Shown here: piece by piece, positions 44,045 to 53,757 of the stretch | Numbering within the stretch: position 1 is the first letter of the stretch | Layout: every line of letters starts with the position of its first letter | Assembly: GCF_000372725.1 (NCBI RefSeq) | Contig: NW_005202428.1 | Coordinates: 1,326,438 to 1,390,437, forward strand | Length of the DNA: 64,000 nucleotides | Source of the DNA: Emiliania huxleyi CCMP1516 | Lineage: Eukaryota; Haptophyta; Isochrysidales; Noelaerhabdaceae | Direction: 5' to 3' | Program-made: the position numbers and the translations under genes | Notes under the pieces: model-generated | The model's input: only the letters and a program-made list of their open reading frames with translations | The model's database searches: none | Told to the model about the DNA's origin: nothing

Positions 44045-44451
44045 ATGACCCGGAACGCGCGGCTGGCGATGCTCGCAGCGGCCGGCTGGCCTCTCTCTGA
44101 GCTGCTCCGAGGGGGCCGAGCCCCCTCCGTCCTGAATGGAGGGCTCGGCGACGGCCCGGTCCCCTTCACCCTTGTGCTCGCGGCGGGCGCCGCCGCCTAC
44201 GTCGAGTACCTCAGCGGGGAGGCCGCCAATCAGGCTTCGGGGCTTGGCCCAGCGCCCCGCTTGGCCGGCGACTCGGGTTCGATCCTCTGGGAGTGATGGC
44301 CGAGGAGGGTGCTTACCGCCGCAAGGAGTTGAGCGCCAACGAGCTCTTCAACGGCCGGCTCGCCATGCTCGCCATCACCGGCTTCGCGGCCCAGGAGTTC
44401 CTATGGGGCACGCCGGTCGTCGAGCAGACGCCATTCTTCTTTGGGCGTTGA
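44045..44451 (+). pseudogene. LHC-type chlorophyll-binding protein with a frameshift
   Basis: From ATG 44045 the frame gives MTRNARLAMLAAAGWPLSEL, GRAPSVLNGGLGDGPVPFTL and AAYVEYLSGEA, up to GDSG near 44274. The expected continuation GFDPLG lies in another frame. One base is missing around 44274 (GAC TC-GGG TTC GAT), after which EEGAYRRKELSANELFNGRL, AMLAITGFAAQEFLWGTPVV and EQTPFFFGR run to a stop at 44449-44451. ELFNGRLAMLA is the chlorophyll-binding helix motif (ExxNGRxAM), and NARLAMLA is its counterpart in the first helix. The N terminus is short, so upstream exons with a plastid leader may be missing. It belongs to the LHC superfamily, perhaps a LhcZ/RedCAP-like branch. The shift may be a sequencing error or a real lesion. 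Confidence 0.65.
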
Positions 44452-44756
44452 TTGGGGCTCTCTGAGCCGCTGGACCCGCTCGCCGCTGTGCTGAGAGTGC
44501 ACCCCGTCGTCCAAAGGCACCTTTGGGGTGAGAGTGCACCTTTGGGGTTGCGGTAAATCGATAGTACTAGCGATGACTCGAAAGAGACGATGGACAGACG
44601 GATCCACACGGATCCACACGGGGTCGTCCGAGGGCGCACACGATTTGCGCAAGGACTCTTTGCGCAAGGACTCGCACAACGCCAAGGAAACAACCCGCAT
44701 TTTGGGAACTCTCTCTCCCATCTCTCCCGACAAAGGCGCTCGCGCCGAGTAGGCAC
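44452..44756. other. Intergenic between convergent genes
   Basis: Contains short tandem words: cacctttggggt twice near 44518-44548, ggatccacac twice near 44601-44620, and caaggactctttgcg/caaggactcg near 44649-44675. No gene is seen. Confidence 0.5.
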
Positions 44757-45530
44757 TCAGGCCTTCATCTCCGCCATCTCCTTGCAGGTCAGTTTGAGCA
44801 CGGGCTCCACCTGCGCGTCCTCCATGAAGTCAACCACCAGCGTGGCGGCCCAGCACGGTGCCGGGGAGGGCTGGTGCTGCAGGGTGCGCGCGGCGGGTTT
44901 CTGTCGGTCTCCACAGAGCAGGGCGCAGCCGGAGGAGACCGGCCCAAGCGTGTAGCACGAGGCTCCTGCCGGGAGCTGCAGCTGCGCCGTCTCGTACGCC
45001 GGGTCCACCTTAGAGCTGCGCTCGTTCGAGAAGCAAACGGAGAAGTCGAGCTTGTGCCGCTCGCGACGGTCAAAGAGGACGGTGGTGACGGTGCGGCGCT
45101 GCCTGTAGTGCTTGTCGGCGTGGCGGCGGATGCTGCCGAGCGGCGGGTAGAGGCGGACGGCCTTGTGCAGGCGGTAGCCTGCGCGCCTGTCGAGCGCCTC
45201 GAGCAGCCGCTTCAGACGCTTCAGGGCAGCGGTGCCCGCCTTGCCGGCCGCGCGAGAGGTGATCGCCGCCTTCAACGCCTGGTGGTTGCAGGTCGTGTCC
45301 TCGTAGATGAAGGAGGACGGGTGCCCGCCCGCCGCGGTGAAGCCGAGACCGCGGGGCTCGAGAAGCCCCGTCAAGGCCAGCGAGCGAAAGAGCTCCGAGA
45401 GCAGCCGGCCCGGGAAGGCGGCGTCGAGCAAATTGTGAGGGAGCGTCTCAATCTCGCGTAACGCCGCGTCGTGGATGAGCACGCCGGGCGTGAGCTGCTG
45501 CAGGACGCGGCGGCGCCGGAGGACGTGCAT
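44757..45530 (-). CDS. Hypothetical protein, possible oxygenase-like core
   Basis: 257 codons from ATG 45530 (MHVLRRRRVLQQLTPGVLIH); no intron. The frame is open a little further upstream, but without an ATG. Visible features are ALREIETLPHNLLDAAFPGR, KAVRLYPPLGSIRRHADKHY, RQRRTVTTVLFDRRERHKLD, QLQLPAGASCYTLGPVSSGC and AATLVVDFMEDAQVEPVLKL. HxD within RRHADKHY with following strands is reminiscent of 2-oxoglutarate-dependent oxygenases, but the distal His/Arg could not be placed, so this is only a suggestion. It ends near a convergent LHC-like gene. Confidence 0.5.
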   Translation of the reverse strand: MHVLRRRRVLQQLTPGVLIHDAALREIETLPHNLLDAAFPGRLLSELFRSLALTGLLEPRGLGFTAAGGHPSSFIYEDTTCNHQALKAAITSRAAGKAGTAALKRLKRLLEALDRRAGYRLHKAVRLYPPLGSIRRHADKHYRQRRTVTTVLFDRRERHKLDFSVCFSNERSSKVDPAYETAQLQLPAGASCYTLGPVSSGCALLCGDRQKPAARTLQHQPSPAPCWAATLVVDFMEDAQVEPVLKLTCKEMAEMKA

Positions 45531-47323
45531 GGCTGGTGGGGGTTTGCGACGCCCTTTCGGCACCAACTATCGCCGCGAAATGAAAAAGCAATCTCGTTTC
45601 TCTTTTTCATTTCGTTTTGATTTTAAAAAAATCTTGCCGAGGTTGCCCTACCCTCGGCGCGTCTGAATTCGGACGCCTGTGCTACCCTTCACACATGGCC
45701 GCCGTGCAGGGGGGCGGCTGGGCGCGGTGAGGCGGGAGCCACCGGCACCGCCCCCAGCGGGCCGGATGATTGGCATCGGGTTGCGGGCAAGAGAGCCCTA
45801 GCCCTGGGGGTGCGCGTTCGCAGGGCAAGGGCCGTAAAGTAAACACGAGTCTCCGACCTCCGAGGGTTGGACGGTTTTCATTTCGGGAACTGTGAGATTT
45901 TTGAAACTTTTTTCTTCTTCTTCATCTTGTAAAATTCTTTTTAACGTTGACGCCCAACCCCCGACGGGCGCCTGCCTCCGGGCCATGGTCAACGGAGTCC
46001 CATCCGATGGCCTACCCTTACCGGATGGCATCGAGCTGGAAGCGGGCAGTGACGTCTATTTCAATGTGGGACCCCCGGCGGATGGATCCGCGCCTCGATT
46101 CAGTCTGCTGGCGCAACGCGCCTCTCGGTGTCGTACTGCTTCCGTGGCAACAGGGTGGTAGCGTCCATCACCGCCACACAGTGCAACGACCCATCAGTCA
46201 TCCTGTTCCGTCCCCCGGCGGAGGAGGACAAGGGCAAGAAGAAGAAGCGGCTGCGGGAGGTGGGAACCGCGTCTGGATACGCGGCCAGTGAGTACACGAC
46301 CGCTGCCCCCTCAGGGGAGGCGTGGCGCTCACCACTGCAGGCCGGCCGGTCCTGGCACAGGGTGAGCGGAAGCCCGCTCGAGCGTCACAGGCTCAGCAAC
46401 TTTTGCAAGAAGGCGCTGTCGCACCTCGAGACCTTGTACGGCAGCCTGGACTCTGCCTGGCATGCGGGGTGGCGCTGGGAGGCGGCGCCGCGGGGGATGA
46501 CAGTCGGGCACAAGCACCTCTTCTGGGCACCAAAGGCGAGCCACCCCTCCAAGCCTAACGGGGTAGTGCCTAGCACCTCTTCTGGGCACCAAAGGCGAGC
46601 CACCCCTCCAAGCCTAACGGGGTAGTGCCTTTACGGCATGGGTACCCTAGAAGAGGGTCCCCAGCACTTTGCGTTTCCGGAAATTTCCAGGGAAACTAGA
46701 GGGTGTTTGGTGCTCCATTCTGGCAACTCTGGAGTTTCCCTGAGTCTGAGAGCTGGTCTGGGGCAAAATCTGAGGCGAAACCGAGGAACTCGGCAAAATA
46801 CCCAGCCGCTCGCAGGGTAATTTCCAGGTAGACTCATTTTGCCGCCTGGGCTGATTTTGGATTTCCACGGAGTTTCCTCGGGAAACCAGAGAGGAAACGA
46901 GAGGGTGCTGTGGTGGAGAAACACGGAAAGGAAACGAGACGGGGTGCGCGAGGAAACATGGATACATTGATTGGCGTCGGGTTACGGGCTAGAGAGCCAT
47001 AGCCCCGGGGGTGCGCGTTCGCAGGGAAAGGGCCTTAAAGTAAACACGGGTCTCCGAGGGTTAGCTCCGCGCTCCGGGTTTCCCCTCGCAGCAGACCGCC
47101 CCCTCTACTCGGAGCTATAATGAACACCAGACATGAACACGACACGCACTCTCACACTTCGTCAACGCGCAGGGCACCTTCGCGCGGGGTCTTCATCCTC
47201 ACTCCGGAGGAGGCCCCCCCCTCCTCTGAGTTCTTCCTCTTCTTCGCCTTCCGTGAGCCCGATATTTTTTCTCTCTCTCTCCAAATTTGCGCTGGAGGTG
47301 CGGCCACCCTGAGGAGGAGAGCG
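45531..47323. repeat. Intergenic with ~100-bp direct repeats and a 59-bp duplication
   Basis: Positions about 45768-45870 and 46969-47063 are close copies in the same orientation (gattggc.tcgggtt.cggg, gggggtgcgcgttcgcaggg). Between them, cacctcttctgggcaccaaa and about 39 following bases are duplicated in tandem (46515-46573 and 46574-46632). Frames at 45892-46625 encode peptides such as PPAEEDKGKKKKRLREVGTA in broken phases and may be a decayed gene. The region ends in the AP2 gene's 5' flank. Confidence 0.7.
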
Positions 47324-48445
47324 ATGGACCCGGACTGGACACCGCCTCGCGGGGGCCAGCGATACGGCGAGGAGAGAGGCGGCAGCGGCGCTCCGTGCGT
47401 GACGACGAGGCGTTCGGCCGCAGCAGGCTCGTCCTCACAGGCGGCGTGGCAGCCGAGCCCCGGGGCCGACCTGTCGAGCCACCACGACGATGACCTCTTC
47501 AGCGACACGGACGGCTCGGACGAAAACACGGACGAGGAGGAGGAGGAGACGCCGCCCGCCGCCCGCCGCACGCCGCACGCCGCGGCCGTCCGCCGCCGCC
47601 CGCAGGCCGCTGGCAAGCGCAAGGCGAAGGCCGCGCCGGCGTGCGAACAGGAGGATCACAGGGCGCGGGCGAGGGAGCTCGCCGAGCGGCGGCGCAAACG
47701 GCACGAGGCACTGCTGCCGCCGCAAAAGGAGCTGCGCACAGCGGAGGCGCGCCGCTTGCGAGCGGAGAGCGAAAGGCTGCCGCAGCCAGCGCCGGACGAC
47801 GCCGAGGCGTGCGGCACCTTCATGGACTCGGTGCTGGGCAACTATGTCTGCAGCCTGCGCGTAGAGGGCGAGGCGCGGGGCGCGACGGCGAGGGCGGGCT
47901 TCACGCGCACGGAGACCCTCGTCGCCGGCATGCCGGTCCCGCCGCGGTGCCGGTTTGTGGCCGGCTGGGACGCAATCAACGCCGCGGCGCAGGCGGCGGC
48001 GGCGCGCCAAAAGGAGGCCGCGGCGGCGGAGCTGGCGCGGCCGCCGGTGGCGGAGGCGGAGGGGCTGCGGCTGCGCCTCTCGGGCAGCAACAGCACCCGC
48101 TACAGGGGCGTGCGGGGGGTTCCGAATGGCCGCTTCCAGGCCAGGGGTCCAAAGGTGGACGGCAGGTCAAACCTCGGCACCTTCCACACGGCGGTGGAGG
48201 CGGCGGTGGCGTACGCGCGGGCGGTCGGCGAGGAGGGGGCGCCCGCGGAGGAGGCGGAGGGGCTGCGGCTGCACCTCTCCAGCAACAACGTCACCGGCTA
48301 CAGAGGCGTGCACGAGAACTTTGGCCGCTTCCGGGCACAGCGCGTGGCGGACGGAAGGCAGGTACATCTCGGCACCTTCGACACGGCGGTGGAGGCGGCG
48401 GTGGCGTACGCGCGGGCGGCCGGAGAGGCCCCAGCGGCGACGTGA
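47324..48445 (+). CDS. Protein with two AP2/ERF domains
   Basis: 373 codons from ATG 47324 (MDPDWTPPRGGQRYGEERGG), no intron. The N-terminal half has an acidic tract (DENTDEEEEETPP), then basic helices (DHRARARELAERRRKRHEAL). A short conserved-looking block follows (CGTFMDSVLGNYVCSLRVEG). Two AP2-type DNA-binding domains follow: STRYRGVRGVPNGRFQARGP with NLGTFHTAVEAAVAYARAVG, and VTGYRGVHENFGRFRAQRVA with HLGTFDTAVEAAVAYARAAG. The second shares the linker EAEGLRLxLS with the first, showing internal duplication. It is probably a transcription factor. Beyond the stop, another frame (to 48569) encodes NAAVAYAALAEEVKDLKDNE, which could be a further exon or a frameshifted tail. Confidence 0.78.
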   Translation: MDPDWTPPRGGQRYGEERGGSGAPCVTTRRSAAAGSSSQAAWQPSPGADLSSHHDDDLFSDTDGSDENTDEEEEETPPAARRTPHAAAVRRRPQAAGKRKAKAAPACEQEDHRARARELAERRRKRHEALLPPQKELRTAEARRLRAESERLPQPAPDDAEACGTFMDSVLGNYVCSLRVEGEARGATARAGFTRTETLVAGMPVPPRCRFVAGWDAINAAAQAAAARQKEAAAAELARPPVAEAEGLRLRLSGSNSTRYRGVRGVPNGRFQARGPKVDGRSNLGTFHTAVEAAVAYARAVGEEGAPAEEAEGLRLHLSSNNVTGYRGVHENFGRFRAQRVADGRQVHLGTFDTAVEAAVAYARAAGEAPAAT

Positions 48446-49816
48446 GGGTGGGGCGCACAACGCCGCGGTGGCGTACGCGGCGCTCGCCGAGGAGGTGAAG
48501 GACCTCAAGGACAACGAGGTCGCCGCCAAGGAGCGCATCCTCGCGCGGGCGTCGGTCAGCTCCTCGTGACTCCGGCTAGGGCCGTCAGATCGCTGATGCA
48601 CGCCCCCTCTCGCCCCGCGACTCGCCGTCCCTCTCGCTCGGGGGGGCCAACACGACACTAGTCTAAGTCGTCGAGTATCTTTTACGTTTGTCTGTGTTGT
48701 CGCCATTTGTTTCTGTCGGGGGTACACATTCCGAGCTCCGTCGCAAAGTTCAGGCTGGCCTGGCGCATTGTGTCGTCCGTGGCGGTGGGCAAGCTCTTTT
48801 GCTCGAGGATCCGGGTTACCTCCATGCTGTGCTGACGCATGGGGCTGTAGCGGCAAGAACTCGCCATCGCGTCACACACACGTCGTGCCGGAGCTCGTAC
48901 GTCCCGTCGCGGACATCAAAAAGTAAAAGATTTACACGGTCGAATTTCGATATTCAAGGTATGTTCGAGAAGATAACAGAACTTTGGTGTTGGTGACGGG
49001 TAGCGAGATAGCCAAGGGTGAATGAAAGCACCATCAAGCACCAAGCTGCTCTACGGCCCCGGAATCGCCTCCCCAGGCTTACCTAGCGTCCTAGACTGAG
49101 GAGGAAAGAGAGATATTGTGCACCTCCCTGGTCAGTCCCTACAATCCACACACGGACATTTACCCTCCCAGTGGACCAGAGCTCGTCCCCGGTCCATCAG
49201 GGACGGCCAGGCGTCACAAACAAGCGACGAGCAAGTCCGACCGCAGAGCACCGGGACGCGGTCGGCGATCTGTGAGGCCCAACTAGGCGCGAGAGGTATG
49301 CATCTTGCCCCGGTCGATAACGCAGACCAGTCGAAGAACGAAGGGCTATCAGACATTCACAGATCACACCACCGCACCCCTGACCAGACACCACCTGGTG
49401 CTGGACCTGCGACCTGTCTCCTGTGGACCCACATGTACATGTTGTTTGCATCAACAAAAGAACACAACTTCACGCATCATTCGGGGCCTTGATTTGCCAA
49501 ACATACCTACAACATCAACAAGGTTTATGCTCCTCTTCAGAAGAAAATACCGCTCGACCGGACCTCAGAGTACAGCATTATTTTGGGGGATTTGTGCTCT
49601 CTGGCCATCATGATAAGTATCATGAGCGCGCGCAGCAGAGTGGGGCACATGCAGGGCCCTGTTCTCCGAGAGAGACAATATCCATGGCAAGCGTAATGGA
49701 CAGGCGGCCTGCGCCTCGCTGTGCGCCCATGTGGCGTGGCTGGTGAGTCAGACGAGGCGCTCAGAGGCTGCCTCGCGCTTTGCGCCGCGTTCATGCTCCG
49801 CTCTCACAGCCAGATT
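48446..49816. repeat. Intergenic with dispersed repeat (copy 2 of 3, inverted)
   Basis: Positions about 49030-49315 are the reverse complement of parts of the repeat at 31515-31945 and 54125-54545. Possible tail sequence of the AP2 gene lies at 48446-48569. Nothing else is recognised. Confidence 0.65.
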
Positions 49817-52033
49817 TCATGCCGTGACTCCGATCTCAGATCCTCGCTTTCTTGGCGAGCCAAGGTGCGGTTGTACTGCGGACCATAGTCCCAGCTCTTC
49901 GTCGGTCGCGATTCCCCGTTGCATGCGAAGGAAGAGGCGCACGTGCGGGACGGCGCACCCCGCGGCTGCCCACGTCACGATCTCGCAATTGCAGGGCGTC
50001 TGCTCGTCGCCGCAGTTGGCAAAGTAGAGCGCGAGGCCGCCGCCGTTGGGCTCGGGCACGAGGCACCACTTGGAGTTCACCCCGTCGATGTCCACAGCGT
50101 ACCTCTCAAAGAAGCTCGAGGCGTACGCGCGCTCGGCCTCGGCCGTCTCGATGAGGCGGCCCGTCAGCTCGATGAGGTGCCCCTCCGCGAGCGGCGCACT
50201 CGTGAAGAGGCCCTCGCCTGCGCTGCCGGCCGACGCCACGTAGAGCACATCGTACGGCGCGATACGCGCCGCCCAATCCATCGGGATGGTGGGGTAGGCG
50301 ATGTCGAAGCAAGTGCCGTCCAGGCTGCGCATGTAGTTGCAGCGCCGGTCAGCGGCGCGCACAGTTTGCGCGCTCTCGGCAGCAATCTGTGCGCCGCCGG
50401 CTGAGCTTGAGCCCACACTGGCACCGCCGCCTGCCGTGGCATGCTCGGGTAGGATCACCCACTCGCCGGAGGGCAGCAGCTTCTCAACGGCCGGCGAGTA
50501 GTTGCCACTCAGCACAGTCGAGTGGCTGCCGGCAAAGAGCGAGCCGCTGAAGACAAAGGCCGTTGCGTTGCGGCGCGCTTGCTTCAGCGACGGTGCCGGC
50601 TGCCAGCCGCCGTCCATCGTCAGCTTCTCGACCGTGCTGAGTGGCTGACCGTTTGAGCTGGCCCCGCCGATGACGTACAGATCGCCATATCGAACACCAC
50701 GGCAGCAGCGTCGCACCGAGGCTCGAGCATGGCCGGGCCTTCGACCCATGCACCGCGGTCGGGGTGGAAGATGTCGCAGCGGGCGAGGCACTCGAAGGTG
50801 TCGCCGTCGGCGCTGCTGCGGCTCAGCCCGCCAGCCACGATCAGCGTCGCGCCGAAGCTCGCAACCACAGCGTTGCTGCGGCCCAGAGGGATGGGCGTTG
50901 GTACGCCGTACCACGTGCCGGGCAGCGACCCTGCGAGGTCCCAAGGAACCGGGGGCGCCGGGATGAACACGCACATGGCAGCGAGCTCGTCGGTGGTCTC
51001 GGGTGGGTGCGTGTTCGGCGTGGGAAAGAGCAAGCGCTTTTGCGAGCGAAGGCCGGCGTTGACGGCGTACAGGTTGCCGTTGAGCGCGACGAGGGCCGGC
51101 ATGAAGGAGCCACCTGCGACGAGGTCCTCACCAGCGGCCGCCTCAGCGGACTGCCACGACGACGACGGCTGCCACGTGCCCATCGCCGGATCGAATGCGC
51201 GCAGCAAGAGAGTGTCCTCAAGTCGAGGCGCGGCCTCGCCCTCGGAGACTGAAATGGCAACGCAACCTCGAAGGACGAACATGCGCCCGTCGACGACCGC
51301 AGCGCGTTCACCGCGGACTGCGTGACGCCGATGTCGAAGCCTCGCGGTGCGCGCCCCGACATGAGGAGCGAGAGCAGCCGTGGCAGCGATACGGCGTTGA
51401 AGGCCGGTTGGGTGGCCACGAGCAGCTCGAGGTCGCGCCGCGCCGCGCGTAGCGCCTTGGCGTAAAGCTGCGGCACTTCGTAGGTGTCTGCGAAGGTCAG
51501 CAGTTGCAGGGCATTCGAAGCGTTCACCTGGCCGCAAAGCTCCGACTCGACAATTTTCAGCAGCGGCGTCACCTGGAAATACGCCGCCGCCTGCACGAGC
51601 TCGAGAAGCATCTCGAGAAGCATGTCATCCTCAAACGGGAGCTCCACTTCCGACATGTACATGAAGCGGAGCACGGCTTCGAAGATGTCGGCGGTAATCT
51701 CGGGCAGCGTGACGCTGCAGGCGTTGCTCTCCTGCACATGCCGCAACTGAAGAGATTCTGAAAGTACGGCGAGGCAGAAGCGAGCACGACGCGGTGGACT
51801 TGAAAGGCGCGGTGCTGCACATTGATGACGGCGTCGGTGAACTCGCCTTGCTGCTGCCGCGTCCACATCTCGCGTGCATTCTCCGTCAATTTGGGCGATT
51901 TGAGAACCAAGTGCAGCGGAGGACGGGCGGGGCCGGTGGCGGGGGCCGACTTGCGCGCCGCCTTGGTGGCGAGCTGCCTGCGGGGTGCATCGCCGCCGGT
52001 GGACTTGCGTGCTGTCTGCTTGGTGCGTGCCAT
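49817..52033 (-). CDS. Histone H3 tail-BTB-BACK-kelch-SET-like fusion protein (three frameshifts)
   Basis: ATG 52033 begins [20 protein letters not shown] and continues [14 protein letters not shown]: histone H3 residues 1-33 with K14 changed to D and K18 to R, while K4, K9, K23 and K27 are kept. A BTB domain follows ([37 protein letters not shown], then in a second frame [20 protein letters not shown]). BACK-like helices come next ([20 protein letters not shown]). In a third frame are kelch-like repeats ([60 protein letters not shown]). The C terminus is SET-like ([52 protein letters not shown]), with Trp where the final catalytic Tyr is usual. Frame changes lie near 51735, 51298 and 50688; no other stop occurs in about 730 codons. 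The lesions may be assembly errors or recent mutations. BTB-kelch proteins are often CUL3 adaptors. A chromatin role is inference. Confidence 0.8.
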
Positions 52034-52037
52034 CCGT

Positions 52038-52727
52038 CAGAGCCTGGCGGGAAATTTTGGGGAGTCGTCTCAGTCTCACGTGAATTCGTCCCTGTCTCAC
52101 TCTCAGCGTCTCAGCGGTGTCTCAATAGATCCATCACTCCGTCTCACTTCCTCTCACTTCCGTCTCTGACTGCCTTCTCGTCCGTCTCAGCGCGGCAGGC
52201 CCGAGAGTGCCGAGATTGCCCAAGATAACCCGTGCAACCTCATGAGGTGGTCGGGGCAGTGTGGCAGGCGCCCGAGAGTACCCGAGATCGCCCTCGTGAT
52301 GTGGTCTGATGTGCAGTGGTCACCTCGGGGCAGTGGCAGGAGCCCAAGCACGCAACCTCGGGCAATCTCGGGTATTCTCGGGCGCCTCCCACTGCCCCGA
52401 CCACATCACGACGTTGCACGGGTACTCTCGGGCAATCTGGGCACTCTCGGGCACTCTCGGGCGCTCTCGGGCGCTCTCGGGCACTCTCGGGAGCCTGTCG
52501 CGCTTGAGACGGACGAGAAGGCAGGAAGAGACTGCAGTGAGACGGAAGTGAGACGGAGTGATGGATCTATTGAGACACCGCTGAGACGGCAGGAAGGAGA
52601 GACGGAAGTGAGACGGAAGTGAGACGGAGTGATGGATCTATTGAGCCACCGCTGAGACGCTGAGAGTGAGACAGGGACGAATTCACGTGAGACTGAGACG
52701 AATCAACGTGACGCCCAGAGCCTGGCG
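52038..52727. repeat. Foldback (inverted-repeat) element between divergent genes
   Basis: The left arm (from 52066) and right arm (ending 52700) are reverse complements over their outer 80 or so bases, including the word gtgaattcgtccctgtctca and its complement. Inner parts pair around 52326 (52249-52273 with 52381-52403). The right arm has an extra tandem copy of about 50 bases (gatggatctattgag at two places) and a run of gcactctcgg units at about 52436-52494. The 12-bp word cagagcctggcg stands at both outer sides (52038-52049, 52716-52727), like a target-site duplication. Confidence 0.85.
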
Positions 52728-52836
52728 TCGAAGCGGGTTGTCGGATTCTTTTATCTACCGCTGTTTCTTCCCTCCTCGCACCAACCGGGGCCCTCCACCG
52801 GCGCTTGGCTGAGCGCCGTCCACGAGACAGACATAT

Positions 52837-53757
52837 ATGCCTACGCCTCCTCTGGCCTGCGCCGTGTACATCTCCTCGGGCCTGCCGTCGATCGCCGCGC
52901 GGGCCTCTGCGGCTGCACGCGCCGCCGCGGTGCCCGGCGAGTGCGCCGTCGTTGACACTTTCTGCGATGCCGCCTACGCCCGCTCCTCGGTGAAGCTAGT
53001 CGGCTCAGCTGCGCCGCTCCTCCGTGCAGCACGCGCGGCGGCGGAGGCAGCACTCTCGGCCGTGGACCTGTCGCTCGAGCCTCACCCGGCGCCACACCCG
53101 AGGCAGGGCGCCGTCGACATGGTCGCCTTCATGCCGCTGTCAGAGGAGCGGTGCGAGGCCATCGCCGGGCAGCTCGAGTCGTGCGACGACCTCGCGTGGC
53201 AGCTGGGAGCGAGCCTCGGTGGGCTGGGCGTGCCGGTGCTCATGTACGGCGGGCGTGCGGGCCGTTCGTTGCTGGCGACCCGCCGAGGCACCTCCTTCTT
53301 CGCCTCGACCCGGCGGGCGGCGCCGCGGGAAGCTGCGGCGGAGCTGCCGTTCGACTTCGGGCCGGAGGAGCTGCCGCAGCGTAGTGGCGTGAGCATCGTC
53401 GGCGCGATGCCGTACGTCACAAACTACAACATCCAAGTCGAGGCGGCGACGCTTGCCGACTGCCGCGTTGCTGCGGCCGCGGTGCGGGAGGAGTTTGGGG
53501 TGCAGGTGATGGCGCTGCCGCACGAGGAGGGGACGCACGAGATCGGGTGCAACCTGCAGGCGGCGCGAGGGCGCGACTCGCCGCCCACCCGCCTGGTGCT
53601 CGAGGCGGTGCGAGCGAGCCTGCCGCGGGGGGCGCAGGTGGCGAAGGAGTACGTCGTCGGACTGACGCCGGGCGAGGCGCTGGGCCGCTTCTGCGGAGAG
53701 ACTGCCGCTCCGCATCCCAACGCGCCGTGGCGGTACGACTGCTCGTTGGACTCGTAG
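52837..53757 (+). CDS. Formiminotransferase (FTCD N-terminal domain) protein
   Basis: 306 codons from ATG 52837 (MPTPPLACAVYISSGLPSIA), no intron. Conserved parts: VVDTFCDAAYARSSVKLVGS, PHPRQGAVDMVAFMPLSEER, GVPVLMYGGRAGRSLLATRR, SGVSIVGAMPYVTNYNIQVE, VMALPHEEGTHEIGCNLQAA and EYVVGLTPGEALGRF. This is the formiminotransferase fold of FTCD, which moves a formimino group to tetrahydrofolate in histidine degradation. The cyclodeaminase half is absent, as in single-domain FTCD-like proteins of plants and algae, whose substrate is less certain. The start lies about 800 bases from that of the H3-tail fusion gene, on the other side of the foldback element. Confidence 0.82.
   Translation: MPTPPLACAVYISSGLPSIAARASAAARAAAVPGECAVVDTFCDAAYARSSVKLVGSAAPLLRAARAAAEAALSAVDLSLEPHPAPHPRQGAVDMVAFMPLSEERCEAIAGQLESCDDLAWQLGASLGGLGVPVLMYGGRAGRSLLATRRGTSFFASTRRAAPREAAAELPFDFGPEELPQRSGVSIVGAMPYVTNYNIQVEAATLADCRVAAAAVREEFGVQVMALPHEEGTHEIGCNLQAARGRDSPPTRLVLEAVRASLPRGAQVAKEYVVGLTPGEALGRFCGETAAPHPNAPWRYDCSLDS

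Noticed and set aside
44270..44300. tRNA T-arm-like word ggttcgatcc
   Set aside because: It is part of the codons for GFDPLG in the LHC-like gene; no acceptor, D or anticodon stems can be formed around it.
49817..52033. An ordinary histone H3 gene
   Set aside because: Only residues 1-33 match; the histone fold is absent and the same frame continues directly into a BTB domain.
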